Shown here piece by piece: positions 45,973 through 53,120 of a stretch of 64,000 nt of DNA. The notes under the pieces were generated by a model, which saw nothing but the letters and a program-made list of their open reading frames with translations, was not told where the DNA came from and did no database searches. Location of the stretch: positions 2,790,001 to 2,854,000 of the forward strand of contig NZ_AP024651.1 in the NCBI RefSeq assembly GCF_019977295.1, read 5' to 3'. How positions within the stretch are numbered: the first letter of the stretch is position 1; every line of letters starts with the position of its first letter. This DNA comes from Arthrobacter sp. StoSoilB20 (lineage in GTDB: Bacteria > Actinomycetota > Actinomycetes > Actinomycetales > Micrococcaceae). The position numbers were made by a program, and so were the translations under genes.

Positions 45973-47028
45973 ATGACGACTGATGAACTTACCATCGCCA
46001 TCGCTGTGCCGCTCGAAGCAGAGCACGTAGAGCTGATCCGCGCTGTAGATCCCTCCGTAACAGTTCTCTACGATCCCGAACTGCTCCCTCCGGAGCGCTT
46101 CCCGGCCGATCATGCCGGCGACCCCGCTTTCAAGCGGACGCCCGAGCAGGAGGAACGCTACTGGGCCATGCTGAACCGGGCCCAGGTTCTTTACGGCTTC
46201 CCCAACGAAAGCCCCGCCGGCCTGGCGCGCATCGCTGTGGAGAACCCGCACCTGGCGTGGATCCACGCCATGGCCGCAGGAGCCGGTGGAGCGGTCAAGG
46301 CTTCAGGCCTGGATACCGAAACCCTGCAGAAGTTCCACGTCACCACCTCAGCCGGAGTCCATGCACTTCCGTTGGCCGAGTTCTCCGCGTTCGGCATCCT
46401 CAGCGGTTTCAAGCGCAGCGCAGAGATGACACAGGACCAGGCAGCCAAATCCTGGCCCGAGCTGCGCACCCCCACCAAGTTGGCCAATGGCTCCAAACTG
46501 GTCATTGCCGGCCTGGGGGAAATCGGGATGGAAACAGCACGGATTGCGCGCGCCCTCGGGATGAAGGTCAGCGGCACCAAACGCAACGTCGGGGCCATCG
46601 AGGGCATTGATGAGGTCACCGATAACGACGGCCTGCCCGGATTGCTCGCCGACGCCGATGCTGTGGTGAACACCCTTCCCGGCACCCCCTACACGGAGAA
46701 GCTGTTCAATAACGACATCTTCAACGCCATGAAGCCCGGAACAGTATTCGTCAATGTGGGTCGCGGAACGGTGGTGGACGAGGACGCCCTGCTTGAAGCA
46801 CTGGACAACGGACAGGTTTCCTATGCCTGCCTGGACGTCTTTGCCGTCGAACCACTCCCCCAGGACAGTCCCCTGTGGAGCCACCCCAAGGTCCTGGTGT
46901 CCCCGCACACTTCCGCCCTGAGCGCCGCCGAGAACCGCCTCATCGCGGAACGGTTCTGCAGCAACCTTCGTACCTTCCTGGCCGGCGGCGAACTGCCCCA
47001 CCTGGTGGACCCCATCCACTTCTACTAA
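45973..47028 (+). CDS. D-2-hydroxyacid dehydrogenase
   Basis: The 351-residue protein has the NAD motif GLGEIGMETARIA, the catalytic Arg in NVGRGTVVDED, Glu in DVFAVEPLP and His in SPHTSA. It may reduce or oxidise glyoxylate, hydroxypyruvate or a longer 2-hydroxyacid. An in-frame ATG occurs at 45961, but TATGAT (45960-45965) lies 7 nt before the ATG at 45973, so the transcript likely starts at 45973. It diverges from the beta-hydroxyacid dehydrogenase. Confidence 0.87.
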   Translation: MTTDELTIAIAVPLEAEHVELIRAVDPSVTVLYDPELLPPERFPADHAGDPAFKRTPEQEERYWAMLNRAQVLYGFPNESPAGLARIAVENPHLAWIHAMAAGAGGAVKASGLDTETLQKFHVTTSAGVHALPLAEFSAFGILSGFKRSAEMTQDQAAKSWPELRTPTKLANGSKLVIAGLGEIGMETARIARALGMKVSGTKRNVGAIEGIDEVTDNDGLPGLLADADAVVNTLPGTPYTEKLFNNDIFNAMKPGTVFVNVGRGTVVDEDALLEALDNGQVSYACLDVFAVEPLPQDSPLWSHPKVLVSPHTSALSAAENRLIAERFCSNLRTFLAGGELPHLVDPIHFY

Positions 47029-47065
47029 TCCTCGGTTCGCCCACGGGCTTACGTAAGTTCAGTGC

Positions 47066-47100
47066 AAAGGCACGGCCATGGCAGTTTTGGCCGTGCCTTT
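47066..47100 (+). terminator. Terminator after D-2-hydroxyacid dehydrogenase
   Basis: AAAGGCACGGCC pairs with GGCCGTGCCTTT across an 11-nt loop and continues into GTTGT, 37 nt after the stop. Confidence 0.75.
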
Positions 47101-47128
47101 GTTGTATCGGACGGCGTAGCATCGCCAC

Positions 47129-47632
47129 ATGAACGCCTCGGAGATCCCGCAACGCACTGTGGTGCGCTTCTTTCCGGACTACGGGGATACGGCGCTCTGG
47201 CTTGATGTTCCCATCGAGTACTCCCTCACCGGGTTTACGGAGGAACTGGTGCATGAACTCCGGGACTGGGAACAGTTCTACTACGATTCCTTGACTCGGG
47301 ACTTTACCTGGAAGTCAACGGAAAGAGCTGCCAAGTACACCGTAGAAGGTCAGCGCCTGGCCCAGCGGGTGGCGGACGAACTAGGCGACGGCTACGAAGT
47401 TGAATTCAAGCCCTACGGGGATAGCGCGCAGGCACGCCGATTCCATGGGACGAAGGCGCCCAACGCCACCGCCGTTGCTGCCTTCGACGCCCTTGCAGCT
47501 GCGGCACAGGCAGAGAAGGAGAGAGCCTTCCAGGCCCTTGCCGCCCGCGCGCCCGGTGAAGGTACGGGATGGTTCGCCACCGCTCCCCTTTCGGGCAAGG
47601 TATTCAGGCCGACGCGGGCCGAACCGGAATAG
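47129..47632 (+). CDS. Conserved hypothetical protein
   Basis: I do not recognise this 167-residue family. The N-terminal half is rich in aromatic and acidic residues (RFFPDYGDTALWLD, HELRDWEQFYYDSLTRDF), and the C-terminal half is an Ala/Glu helix followed by a Gly/Phe tail. There is no signal peptide, membrane segment or catalytic motif. TAGCAT lies 6 nt before the ATG, so it is probably leaderless. It stands between a terminator and the convergent transporter gene, so is monocistronic. Confidence 0.7.
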   Translation: MNASEIPQRTVVRFFPDYGDTALWLDVPIEYSLTGFTEELVHELRDWEQFYYDSLTRDFTWKSTERAAKYTVEGQRLAQRVADELGDGYEVEFKPYGDSAQARRFHGTKAPNATAVAAFDALAAAAQAEKERAFQALAARAPGEGTGWFATAPLSGKVFRPTRAEPE

Positions 47633-47696
47633 GACGTTGAAAGCAACCTGGACGACAACAGCGCGGCACTCTCCGAGTGGAGGGTGCCGCGCTGCT

Positions 47697-47740
47697 GTTG
47701 TGCCGGACGCAGTTGTGCCGGACGCAGTTGTGCCGGGACG
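47697..47740. repeat. 15-bp tandem repeat at the transporter stop codon
   Basis: On the minus strand three copies of GCGTCCGGCACAACT begin within the stop codon (TAG at 47743-47741). The first copy has one extra C. It fills most of the space to the neighbouring convergent gene. Confidence 0.8.
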
Positions 47741-49093
47741 CTACTTGGCGTCTTCTGTGCTGACGAGGTCGCGGCCCGCCGTCTCCGGGGTGAAGAACGT
47801 GGTGACGAAGGAAATGAGCGCCAGGACCAGTGAGTAGATAGCCAACACCAGCCACGAGTGGTTGGTCGCTGCCAACATCAGCGCACCCAGCAGTGGTGCG
47901 AGGCCACCAGCCAGGACGGCTGAGATCTCGCGGCTCATTGCCACACCGGTAAAGCGGTACTGGGAGCCGAAGAGTTCCGGAAGCAGCGCACACTGGGGGC
48001 CGAGCATTGACTGGACACCGATAGCGATGCCCACAGCCATGACAACCCATACGAGGGTGACGTTGCCCAAAGTGACCAAGTAGAAGGCAGGAACAGCAAT
48101 GATTGCCTGGAAGAGTGCGCCGTAACGGTACACCTGAACACGGCCGTACTTATCGGACAGTGCACCGAACGTCACCACCAGGACTGCAGCAAAGCCTGCG
48201 GCGATCAACAGGCCCACAGGACCAATCGAGTTGTTTCCGGCAAAGACACCGGCGGGCATGCTCATGAATGACACCAGCAACGCCGAGTAGATGGACGAGT
48301 TGCCGTTTTCTCCCATACGGAGCCCAATGCCCAGGAGCACATTCTTCTTGGAGTGCTTCCACAGCGCACCGATCGGGTTCTTGACCACGTTCTTGTGCTT
48401 TTCCAACTCCTGGAAGGCAGGAGTCTCCTTGAGCTTGAGGCGGATGAAGATGGCCACAGCAATCAGGATGAAGCTTGCCAGGAACGGTACGCGCCACAGC
48501 CAACCTTGCAGGACTTCCTTGTCAGCCATGGCGATCAAGGCAAACGTCCCCGCGCCCAGAAGGGTTCCCAACTGGATGCCCACGAATGGCAACGAGGCGA
48601 AGAACCCACGACGACGACGCGGAGCTACCTCGGAGATCAGCGTGGTGGCGCCTGCCTGCTCGGCGCCGGCACCGAGTCCCTGGATGATTCGCAACGTCAC
48701 CAGCAGCACAGCGCCGAGCATTCCGGCCTGCTCGAAGGTGGGCAGCAACCCAATGGCGAAGCTTGCTGTACCCATCAAAGCGATGGTCAGGATCAGAACC
48801 ATCTTCCGGCCGAACCGGTCCCCGATGTAGCCAAAGATCAACCCACCAAAGGGGCGGGCGGCGAAACCGACACCATATGTGGCGAAGGAGGCGATCAAAG
48901 CACCGTCCGGGCCGAGAGGCGAAAAGAACAATGGGCCAAAAATCAGCGCGGAAGCCAGACCATAAATGTAGAAGTCGTAGTACTCCAAGGCTGAACCAAC
49001 CGAACTGGCCAAGGTAGCCCGGCGCAGCTGTTCCGGCGCAACCACAGCATCGTCAGCCTCAGCTGCAATCTGTGCATTAGTACGAGTTATCAC
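47741..49093 (-). CDS. MFS transporter, metabolite:H+ symporter (MHS) family
   Basis: The 450-residue protein has 12 predicted spans and the MHS pattern: LEYYDFYIYGLASALIFG after the cytoplasmic N terminus, FGYIGDRFGRKMVL in the first conserved loop, and GRVQVYRYGALFQ in the second. Relatives carry shikimate, citrate, proline or other organic acids. With neighbouring sugar-acid dehydrogenases, it may import their substrate. The GTG at 49093 has GAGGGA 6 nt upstream. An IclR regulator gene follows on the same strand, upstream. Confidence 0.9.
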   Translation of the reverse strand: MITRTNAQIAAEADDAVVAPEQLRRATLASSVGSALEYYDFYIYGLASALIFGPLFFSPLGPDGALIASFATYGVGFAARPFGGLIFGYIGDRFGRKMVLILTIALMGTASFAIGLLPTFEQAGMLGAVLLVTLRIIQGLGAGAEQAGATTLISEVAPRRRRGFFASLPFVGIQLGTLLGAGTFALIAMADKEVLQGWLWRVPFLASFILIAVAIFIRLKLKETPAFQELEKHKNVVKNPIGALWKHSKKNVLLGIGLRMGENGNSSIYSALLVSFMSMPAGVFAGNNSIGPVGLLIAAGFAAVLVVTFGALSDKYGRVQVYRYGALFQAIIAVPAFYLVTLGNVTLVWVVMAVGIAIGVQSMLGPQCALLPELFGSQYRFTGVAMSREISAVLAGGLAPLLGALMLAATNHSWLVLAIYSLVLALISFVTTFFTPETAGRDLVSTEDAK

Positions 49094-49212
49094 AAGCACT
49101 CCCTCAAAATCACCCCAGGCCCCCGTTGGCCCGGCGAGATAGTGATGGCATAACCGCCAAGATCACTATGATGAACAGCGTACAGCTTGTTGAACCAACT
49201 GCCAAGGTTGTA

Positions 49213-49229
49213 ATCAGATTTAATCTGAT
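49213..49229. promoter_or_regulatory. 17-bp palindrome upstream of the transporter
   Basis: ATCAGATT-T-AATCTGAT is a perfect 8-1-8 inverted repeat, 120 nt upstream of the transporter start and downstream of the IclR stop. Candidate operator; the binding protein is not known. Confidence 0.5.
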
Positions 49230-49274
49230 GGAGTTGATTGAGTGCTTGAGTTGAGTGAGTTGATTGACCAGCCG

Positions 49275-50069
49275 CTACCCCATGGGATTGCCCAGCGAGC
49301 GGGCCAACTCCTTGAGCTCTTTAACCATCAATGCCCCTTGCTCCTGGGAATAGGTCGCCTTCAGGGCAGTTACCGACAACCCCAGGCTTGGGCCGTGGGC
49401 ACCGTGCGTTGGTACGGGCACTGCCAGGCAAACCACGCCTACCGTGGACTCTTCGTCTTCGAACGCGAATCCCTGCTTCCGGATGTCGGCTATCTGTGAT
49501 TTGAGCTCTTCAGTGGTTCGCAGAGAATTGGGGGTCATCACCGGAAGTTCCATGCCATCAGGGAACATGGTCTCAATGTCGTGATCATGCAGCTGTGCCA
49601 GGAGGGCTTTTCCTACACTGCACAGGGACACAGGCATCTTGTCACCGATGTTGGACGTCAGCCTCACTGCCGGGTGCCCCTCGTACCGGGCCAGGTAGAT
49701 CACGTGGTCGCCATCGAGCATGGCGATGCGCACCGTCTCGCCGGAAAGCGTCGGGGCCTGCTCACAGTACTTGTAGAACTCCTGAACTTCATCGAGGCGG
49801 CTAAGGTAGGCCGCCCCGAGCTCCACCAGCTTCCGCCCCAAGGCAAAGTCTCCGCCCTGGCGGGTGATCAGGCGGGCTTCCTCCAATGCCAGCAAGAGAT
49901 TGGACGTGGATGATTTGGGGATGCCGAGTTCACGGGAAAGGTCGCTCAGCGTCAGCCGCCCTGATGAAGATCCCGCCAGAGCGTCAAGCACTGCGGCTGC
50001 GCGGGTCACGGCCGGCGCCGGCGACGAAGCGCCCAGCCCTTCAGAACGGGTGGTGCGGGAATCTGCCAT
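49275..50069 (-). CDS. IclR family transcriptional regulator
   Basis: The 264-residue regulator has an N-terminal winged helix (VTRAAAVLDALAGSS, LTLSDLSRELGIPKSSTSNLLLALEE) and the C-terminal IclR effector domain (CSVGKALLAQLHDHD, GFAFEDEESTVGVVCLAVPV). It probably controls the adjacent transporter and perhaps the divergent dehydrogenases. A palindromic site lies about 30 nt upstream of its start. Confidence 0.92.
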   Translation of the reverse strand: MADSRTTRSEGLGASSPAPAVTRAAAVLDALAGSSSGRLTLSDLSRELGIPKSSTSNLLLALEEARLITRQGGDFALGRKLVELGAAYLSRLDEVQEFYKYCEQAPTLSGETVRIAMLDGDHVIYLARYEGHPAVRLTSNIGDKMPVSLCSVGKALLAQLHDHDIETMFPDGMELPVMTPNSLRTTEELKSQIADIRKQGFAFEDEESTVGVVCLAVPVPTHGAHGPSLGLSVTALKATYSQEQGALMVKELKELARSLGNPMG

Positions 50070-50097
50070 GATTCTCCTTCGTCAGAACTCTCATTAC

Positions 50098-50113
50098 GTT
50101 CAATCAGCTGAAC
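50098..50113. promoter_or_regulatory. Candidate IclR auto-operator
   Basis: GTTCA-ATCAGC-TGAAC is an inverted repeat with a central TCAGCTGA palindrome, 29 nt upstream of the IclR gene. GTTCA/TGAAC half-sites also recur near the D-2-hydroxyacid dehydrogenase start (45934-45968) and the transporter promoter (49170-49190). Confidence 0.45.
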
Positions 50114-50176
50114 ACTTCCCATCATAGTGGCAGGGCCGTGGCAGAATCGGCCTCTTCACGTACGATCAGCTGCGGG

Positions 50177-50204
50177 GCCGGGCATATGGCCATGCCCGGC
50201 TTTT
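50177..50204 (+). terminator. Orphan terminator hairpin
   Basis: GCCGGGCAT pairs with ATGCCCGGC across a 6-nt loop and ends in TTTT. No plus-strand gene lies upstream, so either a short RNA is made from the 50114-50204 region or the hairpin serves another purpose. Confidence 0.5.
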
Positions 50205-50236
50205 CAAACCCAAAAGTTCGCTGTATATTCATTTTC

Positions 50237-50281
50237 GAGCTCTCCACCGCGGCATCCCCCAATAGTCGTGGTGGAGAGCTC
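50237..50281 (-). terminator. Inverted repeat after DUF6504 gene
   Basis: GAGCTCTCCACC pairs perfectly with GGTGGAGAGCTC (12 bp, 21-nt loop), 21 nt downstream of the DUF6504 stop. On the minus strand GAAAATGAATAT follows. Confidence 0.6.
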
Positions 50282-50301
50282 ATCCATTTCCCCGCGGAAA
50301 G

Positions 50302-50592
50302 CTAGGCCGCGGCCACTTCTTCGCCCCGGAGGCTCCAGCCCCCACCTGCACCGTCCCGCACCAGTTCCCATGTAGCGATGCCGGACCGCACATTGTTTCC
50401 CAAACGGACCTGGACTTGCCAGACCTCCACATCCACGCGGCCTTGTCCCCTCGGCATCCGCCGTGATTGCTCCCACCAGGGAATGCGCTCAAACCAACGC
50501 ACGGGCTCCACGACGATCTGCCACTCCCGGCTTCCCCTGACGACCACAACCGGTGTTCCTTGCGCGCTGCTGCGGATATACACGTGCTCCAT
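50302..50592 (-). CDS. DUF6504 family protein
   Basis: The 96-residue protein resembles small actinobacterial proteins next to dnaE2-imuB (mutasome), but here it stands alone. The visible pattern is FxW-rich: VRGSREWQIVVEPVRWFERIPWWEQ and VEVWQVQVRLGN. There is no catalytic motif. The start ATG at 50592 has TAGTGT 7 nt upstream, a leaderless arrangement. I infer the family from the general shape, not from a search. Confidence 0.72.
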   Translation of the reverse strand: MEHVYIRSSAQGTPVVVVRGSREWQIVVEPVRWFERIPWWEQSRRMPRGQGRVDVEVWQVQVRLGNNVRSGIATWELVRDGAGGGWSLRGEEVAAA

Positions 50593-50655
50593 GGAGAGGA
50601 CACTAAGAGCGGGCCCTGACATTATGTCCCTGGACGGGCCACTGCGGCCCGGGAA

Positions 50656-50703
50656 TACAAAAACCCCGCCAATCCCAGCCGCAAGGCCTGGATTGACGGG
50701 GTT
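50656..50703 (-). terminator. Terminator after tRNA-Val
   Basis: AAACCCCGTCAATCCAGGC pairs with an imperfect GCTGGGATTGGCGGGGTTTTT on the minus strand, giving a long GC-rich stem and a U-run. Confidence 0.85.
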
Positions 50704-50711
50704 TCACTTTG

Positions 50712-50784
50712 TGGGTCCTACCGGGATCGAACCGATGACATCCACGGTGTAAACGTGGCGCTCTACCAGCTGAGCTAAAGACCC
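50712..50784 (-). tRNA. tRNA-Val (anticodon TAC)
   Basis: On the minus strand GGGTCTT...AGGACCC (one mismatch-tolerant G-U) closes the cloverleaf. The D arm is TAGCTCAGCTGGTAGAGC, the anticodon loop TTTACAC (TAC), the T arm CGGTTCGATCCCG. The discriminator is A. Confidence 0.95.
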
Positions 50785-50839
50785 ATCTTGCGGCTTCAGT
50801 GCCTTAGCGCTTCAACCAACGAACAATGACTCTACATGA

Positions 50840-51796
50840 TCAATTGGGAGAAATGCCAATCGGCGAATTCCCGCTGGGAAGGTCAGGCAGGTTCCGGGCC
50901 AGATAGTCCAAGGCCCCGCTGACTCCAAGCTCGAGTTTCATCGTGGCGAAGTCATCGCCCCGGGTGGTTCCGCGGTTGATGATGAGCACAGGTTTCCCGG
51001 CCTTTGCTGCATGGCGCACAAAGCGCAACCCGCTCTGGACCGTCAGCGATGATCCCGCCACGAGGAGCGCCTCAGCTTGATCCACCATGGCATAGGCGCG
51101 CTCCACCCGGTCCTTGGGCACGTTTTCGCCAAAATAGACGAAATCTGGCTTGAGCGTCCCCCCGCACCGGGGGCAGACAGCCATGACAAATGACGTGATC
51201 AGCTCCGGATCCTCAACTGTGGCATCAGCATCCGGGGCCATTTCCACGAGCCCGGACTCCATCGCGGCTTCAAGGAACCCGGGATTAATCTCCTCCAGGA
51301 TGGCTGCAATGAGCCCCCTGCTGAAGGTGTGCCCGTTCTCCAAACAAACCACCTGATCAAAACGGCCGTGCAAATCCACCACGTTGACGCTGCCCGCGTC
51401 CTCGTGAAGCCTGTCCACGTTTTGGGTAATGAGGCCGGTCATCAGTCCCCTGCGCTCCATCAGAGCCACTGCCGCATGTCCTGCGTTGGGGTCCGCGTGC
51501 CTCAAATGGGACCATCCCAGATGGTTCCGGGCCCAATAGCGCCTCCGGTTGGCTTCACTGCCGATGAACTCCTGGAAGGTCATGGGATTACGGGGCGCAG
51601 AACCAGGACCTCGATAATCCGGGATGCCGGAGTCGGTGCTCAGTCCGGCGCCAGTCAGGACAGCTAGACGCTTTCCCGCAATAATTCCTGCGGCTTGCCT
51701 GACGGCAGTGACTTCCCCGGGATCCAGTTGAGACACCGGCGCGGGAGCCATGCTGGCAAAACCTGTCATGCCGACTCCGGGCCGGTGGTCAGTCAT
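50840..51796 (-). CDS. Sir2 family NAD-dependent protein deacetylase
   Basis: The sirtuin removes acyl groups from lysine with NAD. The 318-residue protein has AGLSTDSGIPDYRGPG, TQNVDRLHEDAG, DLHGRFDQVVCLENGH (the catalytic His in HGR), and GSSLTVQSG. The zinc site is incomplete: the first pair reads CLEN (one Cys) and the second is CPRC. The start ATG overlaps the ahpE stop (ATGA), so translation is coupled. Confidence 0.92.
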   Translation of the reverse strand: MTDHRPGVGMTGFASMAPAPVSQLDPGEVTAVRQAAGIIAGKRLAVLTGAGLSTDSGIPDYRGPGSAPRNPMTFQEFIGSEANRRRYWARNHLGWSHLRHADPNAGHAAVALMERRGLMTGLITQNVDRLHEDAGSVNVVDLHGRFDQVVCLENGHTFSRGLIAAILEEINPGFLEAAMESGLVEMAPDADATVEDPELITSFVMAVCPRCGGTLKPDFVYFGENVPKDRVERAYAMVDQAEALLVAGSSLTVQSGLRFVRHAAKAGKPVLIINRGTTRGDDFATMKLELGVSGALDYLARNLPDLPSGNSPIGISPN

Positions 51797-52296
51797 GCTC
51801 CGTGCCCGTCCAGCGCCGCGAGTGCTTGGCGGTACTCAGCCAAGTCCCTCGCCTGGCCGCGTGGATTGACAACGACGTAGCGAATGATGCCTTCGGCATC
51901 GATGATGAACGTTCCCCTCAACGCCATGCCACTGACGTCGTCGAAAACTCCGTACGTCCGGGCTACAGCACCATGAGGCCAAAAATCGGCCAACAGGTCA
52001 AAGCCATAGCTTTCCTGTTGGGCATAAGCGCGAAGGGTGAACTTGCTGTCTACTGAGACCGCAAGAACCACGGCGTTCGAATCTTCGAACGCCGCAATGT
52101 TGTCGCGGATCTCACATAGTTCACCCGTGCAGATGCCTGAGAATGCGAAGGGGTAAAACACCACGACTACATTCCTGCCCCGATAATTGGACAGTCGGAC
52201 AGGCTCACCGAATTGGTTGACCAACTCGAAGTCCGGGGCAGGTTGGCCCGGCTGCGGTGTCACCGCTGGAGCCGGGGCCAGTCGGACATCGATCAC
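51793..52296 (-). CDS. ahpE: AhpE-type one-cysteine peroxiredoxin
   Basis: The enzyme reduces peroxides and peroxynitrite. The 167-residue protein has the signature YPFAFSGICTGELCEIRD, where the first Cys is the peroxidatic one, and the AhpE-type WPHGAVARTYGVFDD. In actinobacteria mycothiol and mycoredoxin usually recycle it. The GTG start overlaps the DUF3052 stop (GTGA), and its own stop overlaps sir2, so three genes form one coupled unit. Confidence 0.93.
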   Translation of the reverse strand: MIDVRLAPAPAVTPQPGQPAPDFELVNQFGEPVRLSNYRGRNVVVVFYPFAFSGICTGELCEIRDNIAAFEDSNAVVLAVSVDSKFTLRAYAQQESYGFDLLADFWPHGAVARTYGVFDDVSGMALRGTFIIDAEGIIRYVVVNPRGQARDLAEYRQALAALDGHGA

Positions 52297-52712
52297 TTGT
52301 TCTTCTTCGGCACCAGTCGGGTGGCACTCCAGTCTTTCGACACCCCTGCGGAGGTAGTCAGGTGCAGCCCGGACGTGGGGGCCGCGTCCTGGATGTCAGC
52401 CGGGGAAACATAGTTGTCTCGGCCTGATTTAGGGGTCAGTACCCAGACAACCCCGCCTTCCTTCAGTGTCGTGAGCGAATCCATCAGGGCATCAACCAGA
52501 TCACCGTCGCCATCCCGCCACCAAAAGACAACGGCATCTACTACGTCGTGGTCGTCTTCATCCAGCAGCTCAGAGCCCGTGACATCTTCAATGTCGTCAC
52601 GCAAGTCGAAGTCGACGTCGTCGTCGTAGCCGCGCTCCTGAATCAGATCCCCATCTTTGAAACCCATTCGTTCCGCCACATTTACCGATGTGGCGGCGTC
52701 GGCCTCGCTCAC
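52293..52712 (-). CDS. DUF3052 family protein
   Basis: The 139-residue acidic protein (ERMGFKDGDLIQERGYDDDVDFDL, WWRDGDGDLVDALMDSLTTL, GVVWVLTPKSGR) belongs to a conserved actinobacterial family of unknown function (Rv2239c type). Its place between ahpE and aceE is also seen in M. tuberculosis. The GTG start has a perfect GGAGG. It is first in the DUF3052-ahpE-sir2 unit. Confidence 0.85.
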   Translation of the reverse strand: MSEADAATSVNVAERMGFKDGDLIQERGYDDDVDFDLRDDIEDVTGSELLDEDDHDVVDAVVFWWRDGDGDLVDALMDSLTTLKEGGVVWVLTPKSGRDNYVSPADIQDAAPTSGLHLTTSAGVSKDWSATRLVPKKNK

Positions 52713-53120
52713 GTTTCCTCCTTTTGAAGTGACTTCCATTACTAACAGCCAACACCCTTTGGGCGTGTGCTTCAAGCCATTGTCCCTGCCGCAGGCCACA
52801 TTCCGCACTACCGGGGGCGTTTCGGGGCTTTGACAACCACGTGCTTTCGGTCACGCGGGCCGCCGAAATGTGACATACAACGCCCCTCGGGGCCCACGGC
52901 TACGCATCGCAGGGCAGTGAAAGCTAGAGTGGCCATGAGCGCTCTGGCTGCAGGGCGATCGCCCCGATGAATTCTACTGGGCAGCCAAGCGCTCACAAGA
53001 CCTGCCCGGCGCATCCGACCGGGCTGTTGAAACCGAGATGTCGCACACGACGCGTTCACGACGGGCAGATACCCTGCCAGACCTGAGGCGCCGATGCATG
53101 CGCCTAAAGGAAGGTTGGAC
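52713..53120. promoter_or_regulatory. Divergent DUF3052/aceE intergenic region
   Basis: This 408-base gap has no convincing gene. It contains a -10-like TAGAGT at 52925-52930 toward aceE, a perfect 12-bp palindrome GGGCGATCGCCC at 52953-52964 just after it, GCCCC-TC-GGGGC at 52882-52893, and the aceE Shine-Dalgarno AAGGAAGG near 53105-53112. The predicted aceE leader is about 180 nt. Confidence 0.5.

Noticed and set aside
52767..52970. A 67-codon frame upstream of aceE
   Set aside because: It crosses the divergent promoter region and has no ribosome-binding site. The last 12 codons could at most be a leader peptide, which I cannot support.
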